Shown: positions 41,648-54,450, counted from the stretch's first letter. The stretch is 64,000 bases of DNA from Leuctra nigra (GCA_934045905.1 OW203762.1:17454345-17518344), one strand, 5' to 3'. Program-made: numbers and translations. Notes: a model not told the origin generated them from the letters alone.

Positions 41648-42640
41648 GGAAAACGCCGGGGTAGCGCGTTGATGAGCGAGCACCGAAACGCGCAACATCA
41701 ACATCCGGAATTTCGTAACGCACAGAAAGTGTAGAATATATCTACACTCATATTGAATTGAAATACGATCCACTCAATCAACATAGATGTATCAGATTTT
41801 TATTGAAACTGAGAATAGTTTCACTATTCCCACAAATAAGTGATACGTGATGGAGCCACTTCTAGCAAGATGGCTACTATAAGGTCCACATATTAATTTG
41901 TCTGTTTTTACATTTCGTGTTTGCATAAAGCAGTGAAAAAACAAAAAACAAATGAAATTTATATTTAGCTATAAATTTACTTTTTTGGCCATAACAAATA
42001 ACTAAATCAAATATTTGTATTTATATTTATGCAAATGCGCCCTTGATAGCCGCCATTTACCTAGTACCACAAAATCCACCAGAGGTCAGTTGTGTTCCTT
42101 ATTTTCTCGAATACACTTTGGTGCCTAAAGAAAGTCGGATCTAAGCTGCACTGGAAATCCCGTTTCGAAATAATTCTGACATTTTCAAATGAGTTAAAAA
42201 TGCCAGAAAGTACATGACTCAACTGATAAACCTGAAAACTTGTAAAATAAGAGAACATGGTGGTCTTAATGCCTATGCAAAATTTGAGCTTCATCGGAAC
42301 ATTTTGATTTTTGTCCATCGGGAGATTTTTTTTTTGAATTTTATACCAATACTAGGATTTTGCTGAAACTTTGTAAAAATTAATAAAATTTTGATCTGAA
42401 CAACAAAAGTTGCAATGTTTCGAATTGATTGAATCAACCAATAAGAAGATAGTTGTTTTAAAATTTGAACCAATCAGAGGGCAGCTCTCAAAAACAATCC
42501 CAAACTAAGTTAGAATGATAGTAGATGTGTGCAAAATTTAAGCTCGATCGGAAAAACAGTGTGGCCTGGGGCGTCTATTAAAAACAATAAAAAAACATAG
42601 AAGTGTCCAAAAGAGCAAATGGAGACACTCCTTCGCACGC
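41648..42640 (-). mobile_element. Old, decayed Helitron-like copy
   Basis: Degenerate 3' end (CAGGAAAACGCC, then GCGTTGATGAGCGAGCACCG) near 41648 and degenerate 5' end (GAGACACTCCTTCGCACGCTC) near 42630, with family-like interior. Base changes at both ends show it is much older than the others. Confidence 0.5.
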
Positions 42641-43046
42641 TCAACATGATTCTTAGGGTTTTAATGAATACCTATGCTTGTTAATGTTCGCCTAACGATT
42701 CCTTAAATGATAATTTCTCACTTCCATAAAAAATCTTAATTTCCTATTGAAAAAAGAACCAGTAAGCTTCATAACTATTGTCGTGTGAGCAAGACAAAAA
42801 ATATGTTTGCTCTAAATGTGTAAATTTTGATGTTTTATAGTCGCGGCGAAGCACGAAACGTCGGAAAAATTATGGCTGTTTGTAAAACAAAAAATGCATT
42901 TTGTCACACATGAACAGATCATAGATGAATGAACGTAATAATATTGCTGTGGGTTGGGAAAGTAAACGTCACTCCCCCTCGGCAATGGGGGCAATCTTAG
43001 TGGTTGAAATTTTTGATCAAATTTTGCATTATCATTAAGACCAATA

Positions 43047-43877
43047 CTAGGAAAACGCTCTGTGTAACGCGTTGATGAGCGAGCACGGATACGCGCAACA
43101 CCTCAAACCAAAATTCTGTCTATCGAAAATGTAATTAAAAGCCAATAATTCCTAAAATATTGGTTCCAATAACCATGCAAAGTTGATCGATTGAACCTTT
43201 ATGATTGTTAATTTTCAAAAATCACAGGGTCTCGTTCAAAAAATATACCTGGGACCACTCACACAATATCAGATCAAACTGTTGAACGGTCATTATTATT
43301 AATTAATTTCATATGAGATTGAAAGTTTCTTCACTGACTACCTTGGATTAAAACTGAAGAGTCGAAGTCGACGTGAAATATGAAATTCAAGAAATTTGAC
43401 AGCAAACACGCAAAATGTCCGTAAACTGTTAATAACTTTTGGATTTAAACACAGTTTAGTTGTCAAAAATACAGATAATGCTGGTCCCAATGACCATGCA
43501 AAGTTTTAAGTTGATCGGTCAAACGGTTCTAGTTTAAATTTCAAAAAACACAGGAAATATGGTTTTAAATTTTAACCAATAACAGGATTTGGCTGAAACA
43601 TTTTATAATTGGGAACAATGTTGGTTGCAATGACTTTGCTAAATTTCAAATTGATCGGAGCAACCAATCGAAAGATATTTTTTTTAAAACTTGAACCAAT
43701 CACAGGAGCCCGTTCAAAAACGATCCCAGGGACCGCATAGATTACGTAAGCATATGTGCAAAGTTTCAGATCGATTGAATTTGCGGTTTAACCTGGGCTG
43801 TGCGGACAAAAAAAAAAAAAAACACACAGAGAAAGTGCCATAAGAGTACCGTGGTGACGCTCGCTACGCTCGCTCAA
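43047..43877 (-). mobile_element. Helitron-like copy, 831 bp
   Basis: Reverse orientation. On the minus strand it starts TTGAGCGAGCGTAGCGAGCG after A and ends GAGCGTTTTCCTAG before T. Near its start it has the family's A/T-run after CACTTTCTCTGTGTG. Confidence 0.78.
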
Positions 43878-45247
43878 TTATCTGAATTTTTGAAAATTTT
43901 CAGACCAATCTGTGTTTAAATCCAAAAGATATTAACATTTTACGTACCTAAATTTTGCGTGTTGGTTGACAATTAATTTCTCGAGGAAAATTTAAAGTTT
44001 TGATCACGGCAACTTAGATCAGTTCCAAGGTCTTTATAGATCAGATGCTTGCAAACGCATATCATTCACAAGCAATACTCATGCGAACAAACCAAAGTTT
44101 TGTACTACATGCGAAGGTTCTGAACATGAACGTTCAAAATATCGATCTGATATTGTGTAACACACACTAATATTAAATAAGTGGTCACAGGTATATATTT
44201 TGAACGAGGTCCTGTGATTTTGGACAAATTAACAAGGAATCGATCAAATATTTTAGGAACTTTTTTAGAATTTTATACAAGTCTATAGTCTGTGACGAAA
44301 TTCAAGAATTATTGGCTTACGAATTATTGGCACGAATCATCGTGTTTACACACAAAAAAAATACTAATTATAATTATAAGACCACTTCACTCACCTGATT
44401 AAATAAAATATTACAAAACGAAGTAAGAGCTTATAACCAGTTCGACAGTTGTCTTACGTATCTGCAGTATTGGTAAATAAACTCTCAAAACAAAATAAAT
44501 ACACTTTAATCGGGAACTGCCGATCAACCTCGCGATGATACAAACACCAAAGTAATTCACAAGACGCGTCTAGCCAGCGTAATGTCCAGTCAAGGATTAT
44601 ATTCCGCTCCGCCAGTGCGCGTGAGCAGAAATCTGTTCGAGCAACCAAACAAGAATGAGGCGAATTATTCACTAAGACTTTACAGACGGAATGCACATCT
44701 CAACATATTCAGTGACGTCACGTGACCATGTTCATGAATTCAATCGCGACGAACAATAGTTAAAAAGCTATGCAGAGGAGAAAGAATGCAGTGCAAGAAC
44801 TCGCATAAAATGTGTGCCTGAGACCAGATGGCCGGCGGCCGACCCTGCAAGGTTGCAAACCAAGGACCTATTTGTCCCTTGTTGACGATAGGTTTTGCAG
44901 TTTCTGTGCTAACTGAAATGTTTGAAAAGTTATGTTCATCATTATGATCGATTTGTGTGAAAATTATATGAAAATCAAAATGTGTGGATAATGTTTGAAA
45001 ATTGTTATATCCCTCCAAGATTATATTCTGTCTATTTTACAAATTGTAAGCCATTTTCTGATATGTTAATCAGTTTAATCACTTCTGTAAATGCGTGGCA
45101 TCACCTCTATACACTACACATGTAGCCTGAGGTTAATTTAAGCTGAGGAAATAACTCCGGAATTAAATTGCAAAACATACCTATGGTATTACACGATGTT
45201 TTCTAAAGTGGCGCTTAAGTAAACTAATGATAGCTAATGGTAACTTA
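43878..45247. other. Old Helitron-like interior and unassigned DNA upstream of the ODC-like gene
   Basis: 43885-44330 resembles the family interior in plus orientation without ends. 44340-45247 shows nothing recognisable; ODC promoter and 5' UTR exon could lie here or further left, but I cannot locate them. Confidence 0.4.
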
Positions 45248-46131
45248 CTAGGAACTCGCTCTGTGTAACGCGTTGATGAGCGAGCACGGATACGCGCAAC
45301 ACTTCGAACCGAAATTCTGTCTATCGAAAATGTCATTAAAACTTCAAAGCCAAAATTTCTTGAATTTCTTCACAGACTTGTATGAAAATCTCAAAAAGTT
45401 CCTTAAATATTTCCCAATAACCATGCAAAGTTTTAAGTTGATCGATCAAACGGTTCCTTGTTGATTAAAAAAGAAACAGGATCTCGTTCAAATAATATAC
45501 CTGGGGGGACCACTCATGATATAAAATGTGTGTACACAATATTAAATCTTTCTGTTGAACGGTCATATCCAATGTCATATCTATCCTCTATCTACCTTGG
45601 AACTGAAAATTCGAACTTGCCGTGAAATATGATGTTCGAGAAATTTGACAGCCAACACGCAAAATGTCGTAAACTGTCATTAACTTTTGGATTTAAACAC
45701 AGATTAGTATGAAAATTTTCAAAAATATAGATAATGTCGGTCCCAATTACCATGCAAAGTTTTAAGTTGATCGGTCAAAAGGTTCTTGTTAAATTTCAAT
45801 AATCACATTTTTTTTTTTAATTTTAACCAATGGGATGATTTGTCTGAAACTTTGTAAGATTGGGGACAATGTTGGTCGTAATGACTTGTCAAAATTTCAA
45901 ATTGATCAAATCAACCAATCGAAAGATTTTTTTTTTAAATTTGAACCAATCACAGGCTCCTGTTCAAAAACGATCCCAGGGACCGTATAGATTACGTTAG
46001 TATGTGTGCAAATTTTCAGATCGATTGGTAGAGCAGTTTGATCTGGGCAGTGACCACAAACAAAAAAAAAAAAAAACACACAGAGAAAGTGCCATAAGAG
46101 TACCGTGGTGACGCTCGCTACGCTCGCTCAA
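45248..46131 (-). mobile_element. Helitron-like copy, 884 bp
   Basis: Same ends and orientation as the copy at 43047, with one variant (GAGTTCC instead of GTTTTCC) next to the CTAG end. Closely related in sequence to that copy throughout. Confidence 0.76.
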
Positions 46132-46585
46132 TTAATGTAATTATGTGAATTTATTCAATCTTCTTACAAAGGACTGGACAACTATAAACTTGATTTCAAA
46201 TTATTTATCCACAAAAGTAAATGTAAAAATATTGAAAATACTTACAATGTTACACAAACTACAATCAATTAAAAAATCGAAATATGTCCTTAAGAAGTGT
46301 TATAATTATTCATAATAAATAAATGAAATCCGCAAATCAGATATATAATTATCACATACATTTTAGAATTATTCCAGTAATTTATAGACTAGGTATAGAG
46401 TTAATATATATTTGAACATTTTGTTGTGGTAGATGGCATATTTTTGATAAAAATAAACAAAATCTCTTGCAAGGAGGGATCTATTGGGTTTTATAATTCA
46501 GTAGAAGCAAGTTCGAATTTTCAGTTCCAAGGTAGATAGAGCATAGATATGACATTGGATATGACCGTTCAACAGAAAGATTTAA
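46132..46585. other. No gene seen
   Basis: Between two Helitron-like copies of opposite orientation. The last 80 bases resemble family interior. Confidence 0.4.
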
Positions 46586-47060
46586 TTGAGCGAGCGTAGC
46601 GAGCGTCACCACGGTACTCTTATGGCACTTTCTCTGTGTGTTTTTTTTTTGTGGTCACAGCCCAGGTCAAACCGCTCAAGCAATCGATCTGAAATTTTGT
46701 ACACATACTAACGTAATCTATGAGATCCCTTGGATCGTTTTTGAACGGGCTCCCGTGATTAGTTCAAATTTTAAAAAAATTATCTTTTGATTGGTTGCTT
46801 CGATCAATTTGAAATTTAGCAAAAACATTGCAACCAACATTGTACCCAATCATAAAAAGTTTCAGCCAAATCCTCCTATTGGTTAAAATTTAAAACCATT
46901 TTTCATGTGATTTTTGACATTTAAACTAGAACAGATTGACCGATCAACTTAAAACTTCGCGTGGTCATTGGTACCAACATTTGAGGTATTTTTGCCAATT
47001 TTCAGTCTAATCTGTCGTTATTTTCAAAAGTTTTGTCATTTAAAGGTCATTTTATTCCGT
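46586..47060 (+). mobile_element. Helitron-like 5' portion, truncated
   Basis: Good 5' terminus (A before TTGAGCGAGCGTAGCGAGCG) and family interior up to about 47060, where similarity stops. No matching 3' end can be assigned with certainty. Confidence 0.6.
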
Positions 47061-47908
47061 AATCTTGAAAAATGTATACTAAATTGTCATCCCTGCCTTC
47101 TTTAGGCAGGTTTGAATGGTTTGAATAGGTCAACCCAATGAATGGAAATATCAACTTTAAACATTTGTTGCTACACATTCAGAAGCCTGATGAACTTACA
47201 CAATGTGTTATATCCAGCGGAATTTTACTGGCTTTTAAATGGAATAATTTTCAAAATTGTATTACCTCAAATTTTGGAGAAAATGCGTATTAAATCGACA
47301 CAAATTTGACGATTTTTCAATGAAAACGCATTTTAACAGAATCCTGTGGCTCGAAAGGGCTGATTTTTTTTTTGAAGATGCATTATGATAGTCTACTGGA
47401 TATAAAAGAGTTTCATATCGATAACATTATTAGATATTAATATAATAATTGATTAGTAAGGTGTAATGCAAGTAGTATCAATTCAGGCGGCCCACTAAAC
47501 ATGCTAAAATCACGTCAGCCGAATTCAGGTATATTTTCGTCGCGTTGAAGGGGACGAGAATGGGGTGAGAATGTCGCTCGGCAATTATACCTGTCAGCCA
47601 GTGACAACCTGTTTCTAAGATTACAATCTTGCTTGAGGATGGTATCTTTTCTGAGTTTTAGAAGGTTTTAGATAAGGTAAGTATTCTGTAAATGTTAATT
47701 AAATTACATTCTATTCAAAAAATAAATTATTTCGTATTGTCAATAATTTTTTAAATGATCAAATCAGGACTAAGACTATGACTAAGACTTATTTTCATTA
47801 ATTTCCGTATTTAAACTATTTAAACGTATTAAAACTATAATTCTGACAGTTATAAGATCAATAAAATAAATTGTTTCCAAAGGTATTTTATTGACCAATA
47901 ATAAATAA

Positions 47909-48923
47909 TTAAGCGAGCGGAGCGAGCGTCTCCACTTGACTCTTGCGGCACTTTCTCTGTGTGTGTGTTTTTTTTTTTGCTGGTTCAAACCAGGCCGCAC
48001 CGGTCAACGTATCGATCTGAAATTTTGCACACACCTTCATCTCATACTAACTTAGACCTGTATAGTTTTTGAGAAAGATCCGTTCACAAATAAAAAAATC
48101 GCGTTTTCCCATATAAATAGCATTGTAGGTTCGAGGAGTCCGTTGCGGCCGCCCGATGCGCTCCATTCAAAACAACTCGGAAGCAAGCAGCTGTCTATCT
48201 ATTATTGTTTGAATACGTAACAATTATTTCATTGCGGTTAGATAATAGTTAAAGCAATACATGCGAGGTTATACTTAGGTTTTTTTTTATTATTTTTGAA
48301 GATGTAGTTAATAGGTATAGGTTAATAGGTATTTATTGTTTATGAGAGTTTTAACATGCAGTCTTACTTCCAATCTTTTCAAAGGCTGAGCAAATTATTT
48401 GTAGACCGATGAAATGTCTGCTTGATTGTAGAAATAGATTGGTTGGTTGATAATTGAAATTATGTTTATGAAATATTTATTTCATTTGTATCAGATACAA
48501 TGTGTTAGGTTTGTGTTTGGTAAGCAATGTGCTAGAAGAAATAAGCTCTTTTATACGGAACGGCAAGTAACTGTTTGGATAATGTTTCTTAAATTATGTT
48601 TGCTCATATTAGCACTTAGATAATGGCCTATTTTGTGGTTTGAATCTCTTTATTTTTTATTTATAATAATTCCATTACCTACGTACCTAAATACTGAAAT
48701 AAATACACATGAGTGTGTATCATGTTGCAATGACTTGCAATAACTGTTGCAATAACTTGCAATGAGAAGCTAATTCAGCTATTTTTTATATAATTTAGTG
48801 GATCGTGCTTCTAGATTTCAGTTGTTTTAGGTATATTATTGCCGGCTTTTAAGGAATTATGGTTCGAGGTTTTGCACGTATCCGTGCTCGCTTATCAACG
48901 CGTTACACAGAGCGTTTTCCTAG
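47909..48923 (+). mobile_element. Helitron-like copy with divergent interior
   Basis: Starts TTAAGCGAGCGGAGCGAGCG after A and ends CAGAGCGTTTTCCTAG before T. The last 60 bases match the family (GGTTCGAGG, ATCCGTGCTCGC). About 700 bases of the middle, from 48120 to 48830, do not resemble other copies and may be captured or inserted DNA. Confidence 0.6.
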
Positions 48924-48944
48924 TAGGTAGAGATCCGATTATGG

Positions 48945-49566
48945 TTTTAAAAACTTCAACATTTCGTTTTTAGAATTGGAAATTTCGCGTTTTGCAATTT
49001 CGTGTTTGTTTTTAAAAAATTACAGATAAACTTCAGATTATGAGTATTAGAACTCCTAGGTCCAGTGCTGTATGTGACTGTTCACTTTGGTTTTTCACAA
49101 TGCAAAATCAGAAATAAAATTATGATAAGCTGTTTCATGATGTTTGTTTATGTATTGCGAATGTAAAAAGACATAATGTCAACTTATTTTCACGTGATAA
49201 TGCGAGGTCACTGCCACTCACACTCCCCAAGTAGTTTTCTACAAGGTCAGAGCTCTTCTGTCAATTACGCTAAAAGGGGGGGTCACTGACTGATTATAGA
49301 AATAAAAAAAGTTGAATATTGGGGTTTACCTTGGTGATCCTGAGAAAAATTAGAAAAGTAACTGCGAAATTTACAAAATAACAGGAAATAATATATTCAA
49401 TTTGGTGATATTTCGCGGTATATTTCGCGATTTAGTCAGTTTGGTGGTGTTAAGCTAAGGGTAAATTTCGCGTTTTGTCGCAATTAGACTCCAGAGTTTA
49501 TGGGCCAGCAACATGTGGAAACGCATTTATCTTCATTTACAACACGCTGAAAATTTCGCGATCACC
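48945..49566. mobile_element. Probable 620-bp insert rich in TTTCGCG
   Basis: Defined by comparison of the foldback arms on either side. The motif AATTTCGCG or its near relatives recurs at least five times. No coding frame and no clear termini. Confidence 0.4.
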
Positions 49567-50817
49567 ATACCGGGTGCAGGCGCAAACAAATCACCCTGTT
49601 TGAGAGATCACTAGATATATCGAAACTTTCATAGATAGGATTCTGAAATTTGTACACATATTAGAAAACATACCAAAATTTCATATGTGCAAGTTTCAAA
49701 AACATTACTATTGTAGGAAAAAAGTTACAGCTGTTCAAATTTGGTTGTCAAAAAATTGATCCAGAAAACTTCCAATGGTCGGGACGCTGTTTCTTCAAAA
49801 CTATACCTGTACGATATCAATCTGAAAATTTCAAATTATATTGAAAATATATTAAGATCAATTGTGTAAAAATGTCAATCAATTTGAATGAATGGAACGA
49901 AATTTATGGAATCTTGAAGTCGAGCGTAAAATCAGAATGTAGATTATTTCTAAACTTTTATTACACACGTTATAAAAGTGAATTATTTCCCGTGCACTAT
50001 TCTGTTTTCAAGATCATCTTCAAGATTCAATAACTTTCGTTCCATATTTTGATATTGATTGAAATATTTACACAATCGATCTTAATATATTTTCAATATA
50101 ATTTGAAATTTTCAGCTTGATATCGTAAGTTGGTTTGAAGAAACAGCGTCCCGGCCATTGGAGTTTTCTGGACGCGCGCTATTTGATCTCCGTATAATCA
50201 ATTTTTTGACAACCAAATTTGAACAGCTGTAACTTTTTTCCTACAATAGTAATGTTTTTGAAATTTGCACATATGAAATATTGGTATGTTTTCTAATTGA
50301 GCGAGCGAAGCGAGCGACTCCATTTGGCTCTTTTAGCACGGACCTCTGTTTTTTTTTGTTTTTTTGTTTTTGTTTTTGTATGCTAAAGGAAGCAATAGAA
50401 GTCGCACCGTTTCACCGATCGACCTGAAATTTTGCACACATGTAAAGACAACCTTCTCTGTTTGCAGACCCATTTTTTTTTTGAAATCCATCCATTGGTT
50501 CATTGTTAAAATAAGTATCTCCTGATAGCCTAAAAAATGAAAATGGTCTTCGAGAAATGTGATCAAACTCATATTTAGCATGGTCAGTAAGACCAACAAT
50601 GTCACTTATTTTACAAATTTTCAGCCGAATCTGTCAAGAAAGTATGCACTTATTGACATTTTTAATAGCTGTCAGAAATGAAACATTGAAAATGAATGTC
50701 TTTCCAATGCAACTGAATCTGATTTGCTTTAGGTACAAGAGTGTTTTGATGGTATGTACACTTTTTTAGTGAAAAGCAGATATTTTTATGTTTATTGAGT
50801 TGATCAAATTTGAATAA

Positions 50818-50973
50818 GGCCCGGTTGCACCAAGTCCCGATAAAGTTAGCGGTAGGATTTATCGGCTGAAACCATGGCAACAGCCAATGAAACACAGCCA
50901 TCTAGACCGCTAAAGCTCACTTTAGGCTAAAGTGAACTTTATCTTACTTATCGGGACATGGTGCAATCGGGCC
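50818..50973. mobile_element. PIF/Harbinger-type MITE, 156 bp
   Basis: Ends GGCCCGGTTGCACCAAGTCC and its inverted partner GGTGCAATCGGGCC; TAA on both sides (50815-50817, 50974-50976). TWA targets are the mark of PIF/Harbinger. Confidence 0.78.
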
Positions 50974-51097
50974 TAATTCAATTTGGATCATAGTTTCCAA
51001 CAAATCATTTCGAGTTTTTAAGGACCTTGATTGTCTTTTCGTCAATTCGTAGTTCTGATGGCCGTGCCTCCCGTGTTTCTACTTGTCTGATTTTGCA

Positions 51098-51268
51098 TCC
51101 AGGAGGCCAATTCTTGAGTTTTCGTGTTTTGAAACCATGTGTGGTTTCATTGTTTAAAACGTAAAAAAGTTGACAACTATTGCTTAGCCTTCAACTTTTT
51201 TACGTTTTAAACAATGCAACCACACATGGTTTCAAAACATGAAAACTCAAGAATTGGCCTCCAGGAGG
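51098..51268. mobile_element. Foldback MITE, about 170 bp
   Basis: Arms CCAGGAGGCCAATTCTTGAG and TTTTGAAACCATGTGTGG with almost exact reverse complement; the central loop is short. Confidence 0.75.
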
Positions 51269-51922
51269 GATTAGAAACATAAGCTCACATTTCAATAATA
51301 TCATTGAGTGGCGTTTGTTCTCTTCTAGCGTTCACACGTCATTCCAAATCTCTCCTGCATTTTGCTTCTTTTCGTTGATAATTTTGGCAATTTGGTGTAC
51401 TTTGTGAAGGTATTAGTAAAATTGAATCGCTTTTAAAGCATAGATATTAGGTATCTACAGTTTTTGTCCAGGGGATTGATTATTTAAAATTATTTTCTTC
51501 TTGGAAACGTTGGATTTATTCCGTTTCTGAGCTTCTGTCTAGCCTGACATTTCCTTGAAGGTTGCTATTTTTTTTGAAAGTTTTGATTCATTCAGTTCAA
51601 AACATTACGTTGTCTTATTTTAATTGTGGAACGTTGGATTCATTCTGTTTCTAAACTAGGTAGTTACTATTTTACCTGATCCGTTTTTTTGTGTGGAACT
51701 TTGATTCCTTTCGCTTATTAGTTGAAAGGTGTTTACTTTATTTTCATATTTGCGAAGTTTTGTTCAAGATTCATTTCGTAACATTACGACATTGAATACA
51801 TTACGTCTTTGAGCACACATTTCGTGCATTTCAAACATTGATCACACAAATATTATTGTACTTTAATTAGGTAGGTACTCTACTTCTTACTTTTTCATTA
51901 CCTATCTTATCCCTATTTAAAC

Positions 51923-52153
51923 ATGCCGAAAAATGGAAAGACTTCTGCTAGAATGAAAGCCATAAAGGCGAAAAAGCGTCTGCGTGAAATTGAAGATCAA
52001 GAAACTGACGAAGCTAAATCTAAAAGGTTGAAACAAAATGTCGTTAATAATAAAGCATCAAGGAGCAAAGAGACCCCCGACCAGACTGCTGCAAGGAGAT
52101 ACTCAAACAATCAACGCAATACACGCTCTCGTGCAGTGGGTATTGCCGATTGA
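51923..52153 (+). pseudogene. Helitron Rep/helicase N-terminal fragment (putative)
   Basis: 76 codons, MPKNGKTSARMKAIKAKKRL, a charged middle, then ETPDQTAARR and NNQRNTRSRA, stop TGA. Lys/Arg-rich runs with a (S/T)P-Q-AARR pattern are common at the start of arthropod Helitron helicase-like proteins. It lies inside a Helitron-like element in the same strand, which supports the call, but there is no Rep (HUH) or helicase domain left. An unrelated basic peptide is possible. Confidence 0.5.
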
Positions 52154-52420
52154 CCGACCAACTAAAAACTTCGCATGGTAATTGGTAGCAACATTTAAGG
52201 TATTTTTGCCAATTTTCAGTCTAATTTGTAGTTATTTTCAAAAGTTTTTGTAATTTTAGGGACATTTTGTGTGTTGGCTGTCAAATTCACGGCGACTTCG
52301 AATCTTCAGTTCAAGGCAAGGTAGTTAGAGCAGAAAGTTTCAAACGAAATGAAACTAATAATGACCGTTTAACAGATTGATCTGATATTGTGTACACAGT
52401 AATATCATATCATATGAGTG

Positions 52421-53183
52421 TACATCCTGGAATTCAGGTCAACCAACACATGTCTTTGAATACCATGTTATTTGCGGATGATCAAGTAATTGTTCAGGAA
52501 ACAGAGGATGAACTCCAAAGATCTATGTTTAACTTGCACAGACTCAGTAATTTATATAATTTGACGATCTCTTTGAAGAAGACGAAAACAATGGCTTTTA
52601 AAGGAAAGGACCCAGTACGTACAAAAATTTTAATAAATGACTACACCCTAGAGCAAGTATCACATTTCACATACTTAGGTTGCAGCATTACGTATGATTA
52701 TGACATCGACGTTCGTAACAAGTTGAACAAATATCAATACATGTGTGGAACCATCCGAAGAACTCTTAGAAGTAAGACTAGGAGAGACACACAACTTAAA
52801 TTTTATAAGGTGATGGCAGTCCCTACTCTTCTTTATGGCTCGGAAACATGGGTGACAACAACAAAAGATTTGAGCAGAATACAGGCCACAGAGATGAGAT
52901 TTTTACGATCAGTGAAGGGATGCACCAGAGAGGATAGAATACGCAATGAAGATATAAGACAGGAACTTGGTATTTATTCTGTGCTCGACAAAATTGAAAT
53001 GGGCAAAGCAAATTGGAAGCAGCATCTTGGTCGAATGCCACCTGCGAGAATTCCTCGAAGCATTCTCCATTACCAGCCAGGAGGAAGAAGAGATGTAGGG
53101 CGGCCCAGAAAACGATGGTGACATAACATTTGGAACCGGAACAGGCATTTATGCCTAATCCAGAATAGAAGAAGAAGAAGAAG
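52421..53183 (+). mobile_element. 5'-truncated RTE-like LINE with 7-bp target duplication
   Basis: 763 bp ending in (GAA)n. ATGAGTG precedes it (52414-52420) and follows it (53184-53190). The host sequence is the interior of the Helitron-like element, seen unbroken near 61840 in reverse. Confidence 0.85.
52424..53121 (+). pseudogene. RTE-like reverse transcriptase, C-terminal half
   Basis: Open without a stop: NTMLFADDQVIV (catalytic box), [91 protein letters not shown] and RPRKRW, stop TGA. The endonuclease and the first RT blocks are missing by 5' truncation. It is of the same broad type as the split LINE in ODC intron 4 but a separate family member. Confidence 0.85.
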
Positions 53184-53546
53184 ATGAGTGGTCCCAGGTA
53201 TATTGTTTGAAGGATATCATGTGATTTTTGAAACTTAACAAGGAACCGTTCAATCAAAGGTTTAATCGATCAACTTAAAACTTAGCAAGGTTATTGGGAC
53301 CAATATTTTTGGAAATTTTGGAGATATTTATACAAGTCTGTGACGAAATTCAAGAATTATTGGCTTTTAATGACATTTTCGATAGACATAATTTCGGTTC
53401 GAGGTGTTGCGTGTATCCGTGCTCGCTCATCAACGCGTTACTCAGAGCGTTTTCCTAGTAGGTGTATAAACTTCAGAATCCTATCTATAATAGTCTCGAT
53501 ATAGTGAACTTTCAAACAGGGTGATTTTTTTGGCGCCACCCGGTAT

Positions 53547-54389
53547 AATCGGATCTCTAATAATAGGTCCCTCAAAAGTTGCGCTAAAGAAAAATTAAAA
53601 AACGAACATATGTCACAATCGCATTTCTAATTACCAATTCATAAATATTTTTCGCATATTCTGAGAGGCACTTGTGTAACAATAATATCAGAAACTTATG
53701 GTCAGCTATTTGACAGATCCATACCTTTTCAGAGAGAGGGTAGAAGAGGGACTAATCATCCATTGTTTGATTTCCGTCGCTCGCGCTGACAGGTCGAGAG
53801 AAGGGGCGACGAGATCTTAATCTCTGATTCTATGCAAAAATTGCATTTACGGGGTTGTTTAACTGGTCAGAGCGATGAGAAACATGACCACTCTCTAAGA
53901 CGGTCTGAGCCGGACTAAATGCAAAACCCGAAATTCACCGTTATTTTCAAAATGGCGGCCTTCAGAGAACCTTAAGCTTCTGCTCCAAGGCAAGGCCTGT
54001 AGAGCAGCCAAGCTATCCACAATGTAAAGTAAAATGAAAGCATTTTTGAGCTAGCGCATAAAATCGGATGCAGTACAAAGGACAAATCCTCTATTTGGTT
54101 TAAGTTTAAATAATATTTTCTGATTGGTCGACAATAAAAATGTTCACATAAAGTTCAAATTTTGCATGGTGATCAAGACCAACTAATATTAAATTTTACA
54201 TATTGTAAGCCCAATCAGTCAAGTATTAATTGTAATTTTACGAGTTTAGTATGGGATGTCACAAGAGATTTCTGGAGAAGGTATGTAGGTAAGACTTCAC
54301 GACACAATGGATCTGTTATTCATCCTGAGTATTATGGAGATTGAAAAATTGCAGAGAAAATCGTCTTGTGCCGTGTAGTGCATCGTTAC
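53547..54389. other. No gene seen; repeat-like
   Basis: Contains family-like text (TTTTGCATGGTGATCAAGAC) at 54150 upstream of a Helitron-like 3' end. The 60-codon frame here is not supported. Confidence 0.4.
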
Positions 54390-54450
54390 TATGGGGATGT
54401 TGCATGTTCTGTGCTCGCTCATCAACGCGTTACACTGAGCGTTTTCCTAG
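54390..54450 (+). mobile_element. Helitron-like 3' end
   Basis: GTGCTCGCTCATCAACGCG, then TTACACTGAGCGTTTTCCTAG followed by T. Upstream sequence is family-like only in patches, and no 5' end is seen. Confidence 0.6.

Larger units (their letters stand above)
50297..53458 (+). mobile_element. 3.2-kb Helitron-like copy with Rep-like fragment and nested inserts
   Basis: Starts TTGAGCGAGCGAAGCGAGCG after A50296 and ends GAGCGTTTTCCTAG before T53459. It lies in the right arm of a foldback; the left arm shows the unoccupied sequence, so the insertion point is A/T without duplication. It contains a PIF/Harbinger-type MITE, a small foldback, a Rep-like ORF and an RTE-like LINE fragment. The longest copy here and the only one with coding remains. 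Confidence 0.82.
49567..53546. mobile_element. Foldback host element split by the 3.2-kb Helitron-like copy
   Basis: Left arm 49567-49925; right arm 50030-50296 plus 53459-53546. The arms pair over about 350 bases (CCAAATTTGAACAGCTGTAA, GAAACAGCGTCCCGG and TAGGATTCTGAAATT). A further matching block (AGAGATCCGATTAT at 48929 and ATAATCGGATCTCT at 53546) suggests the arms once went further and a 620-base insert now separates them on the left. Confidence 0.75.
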
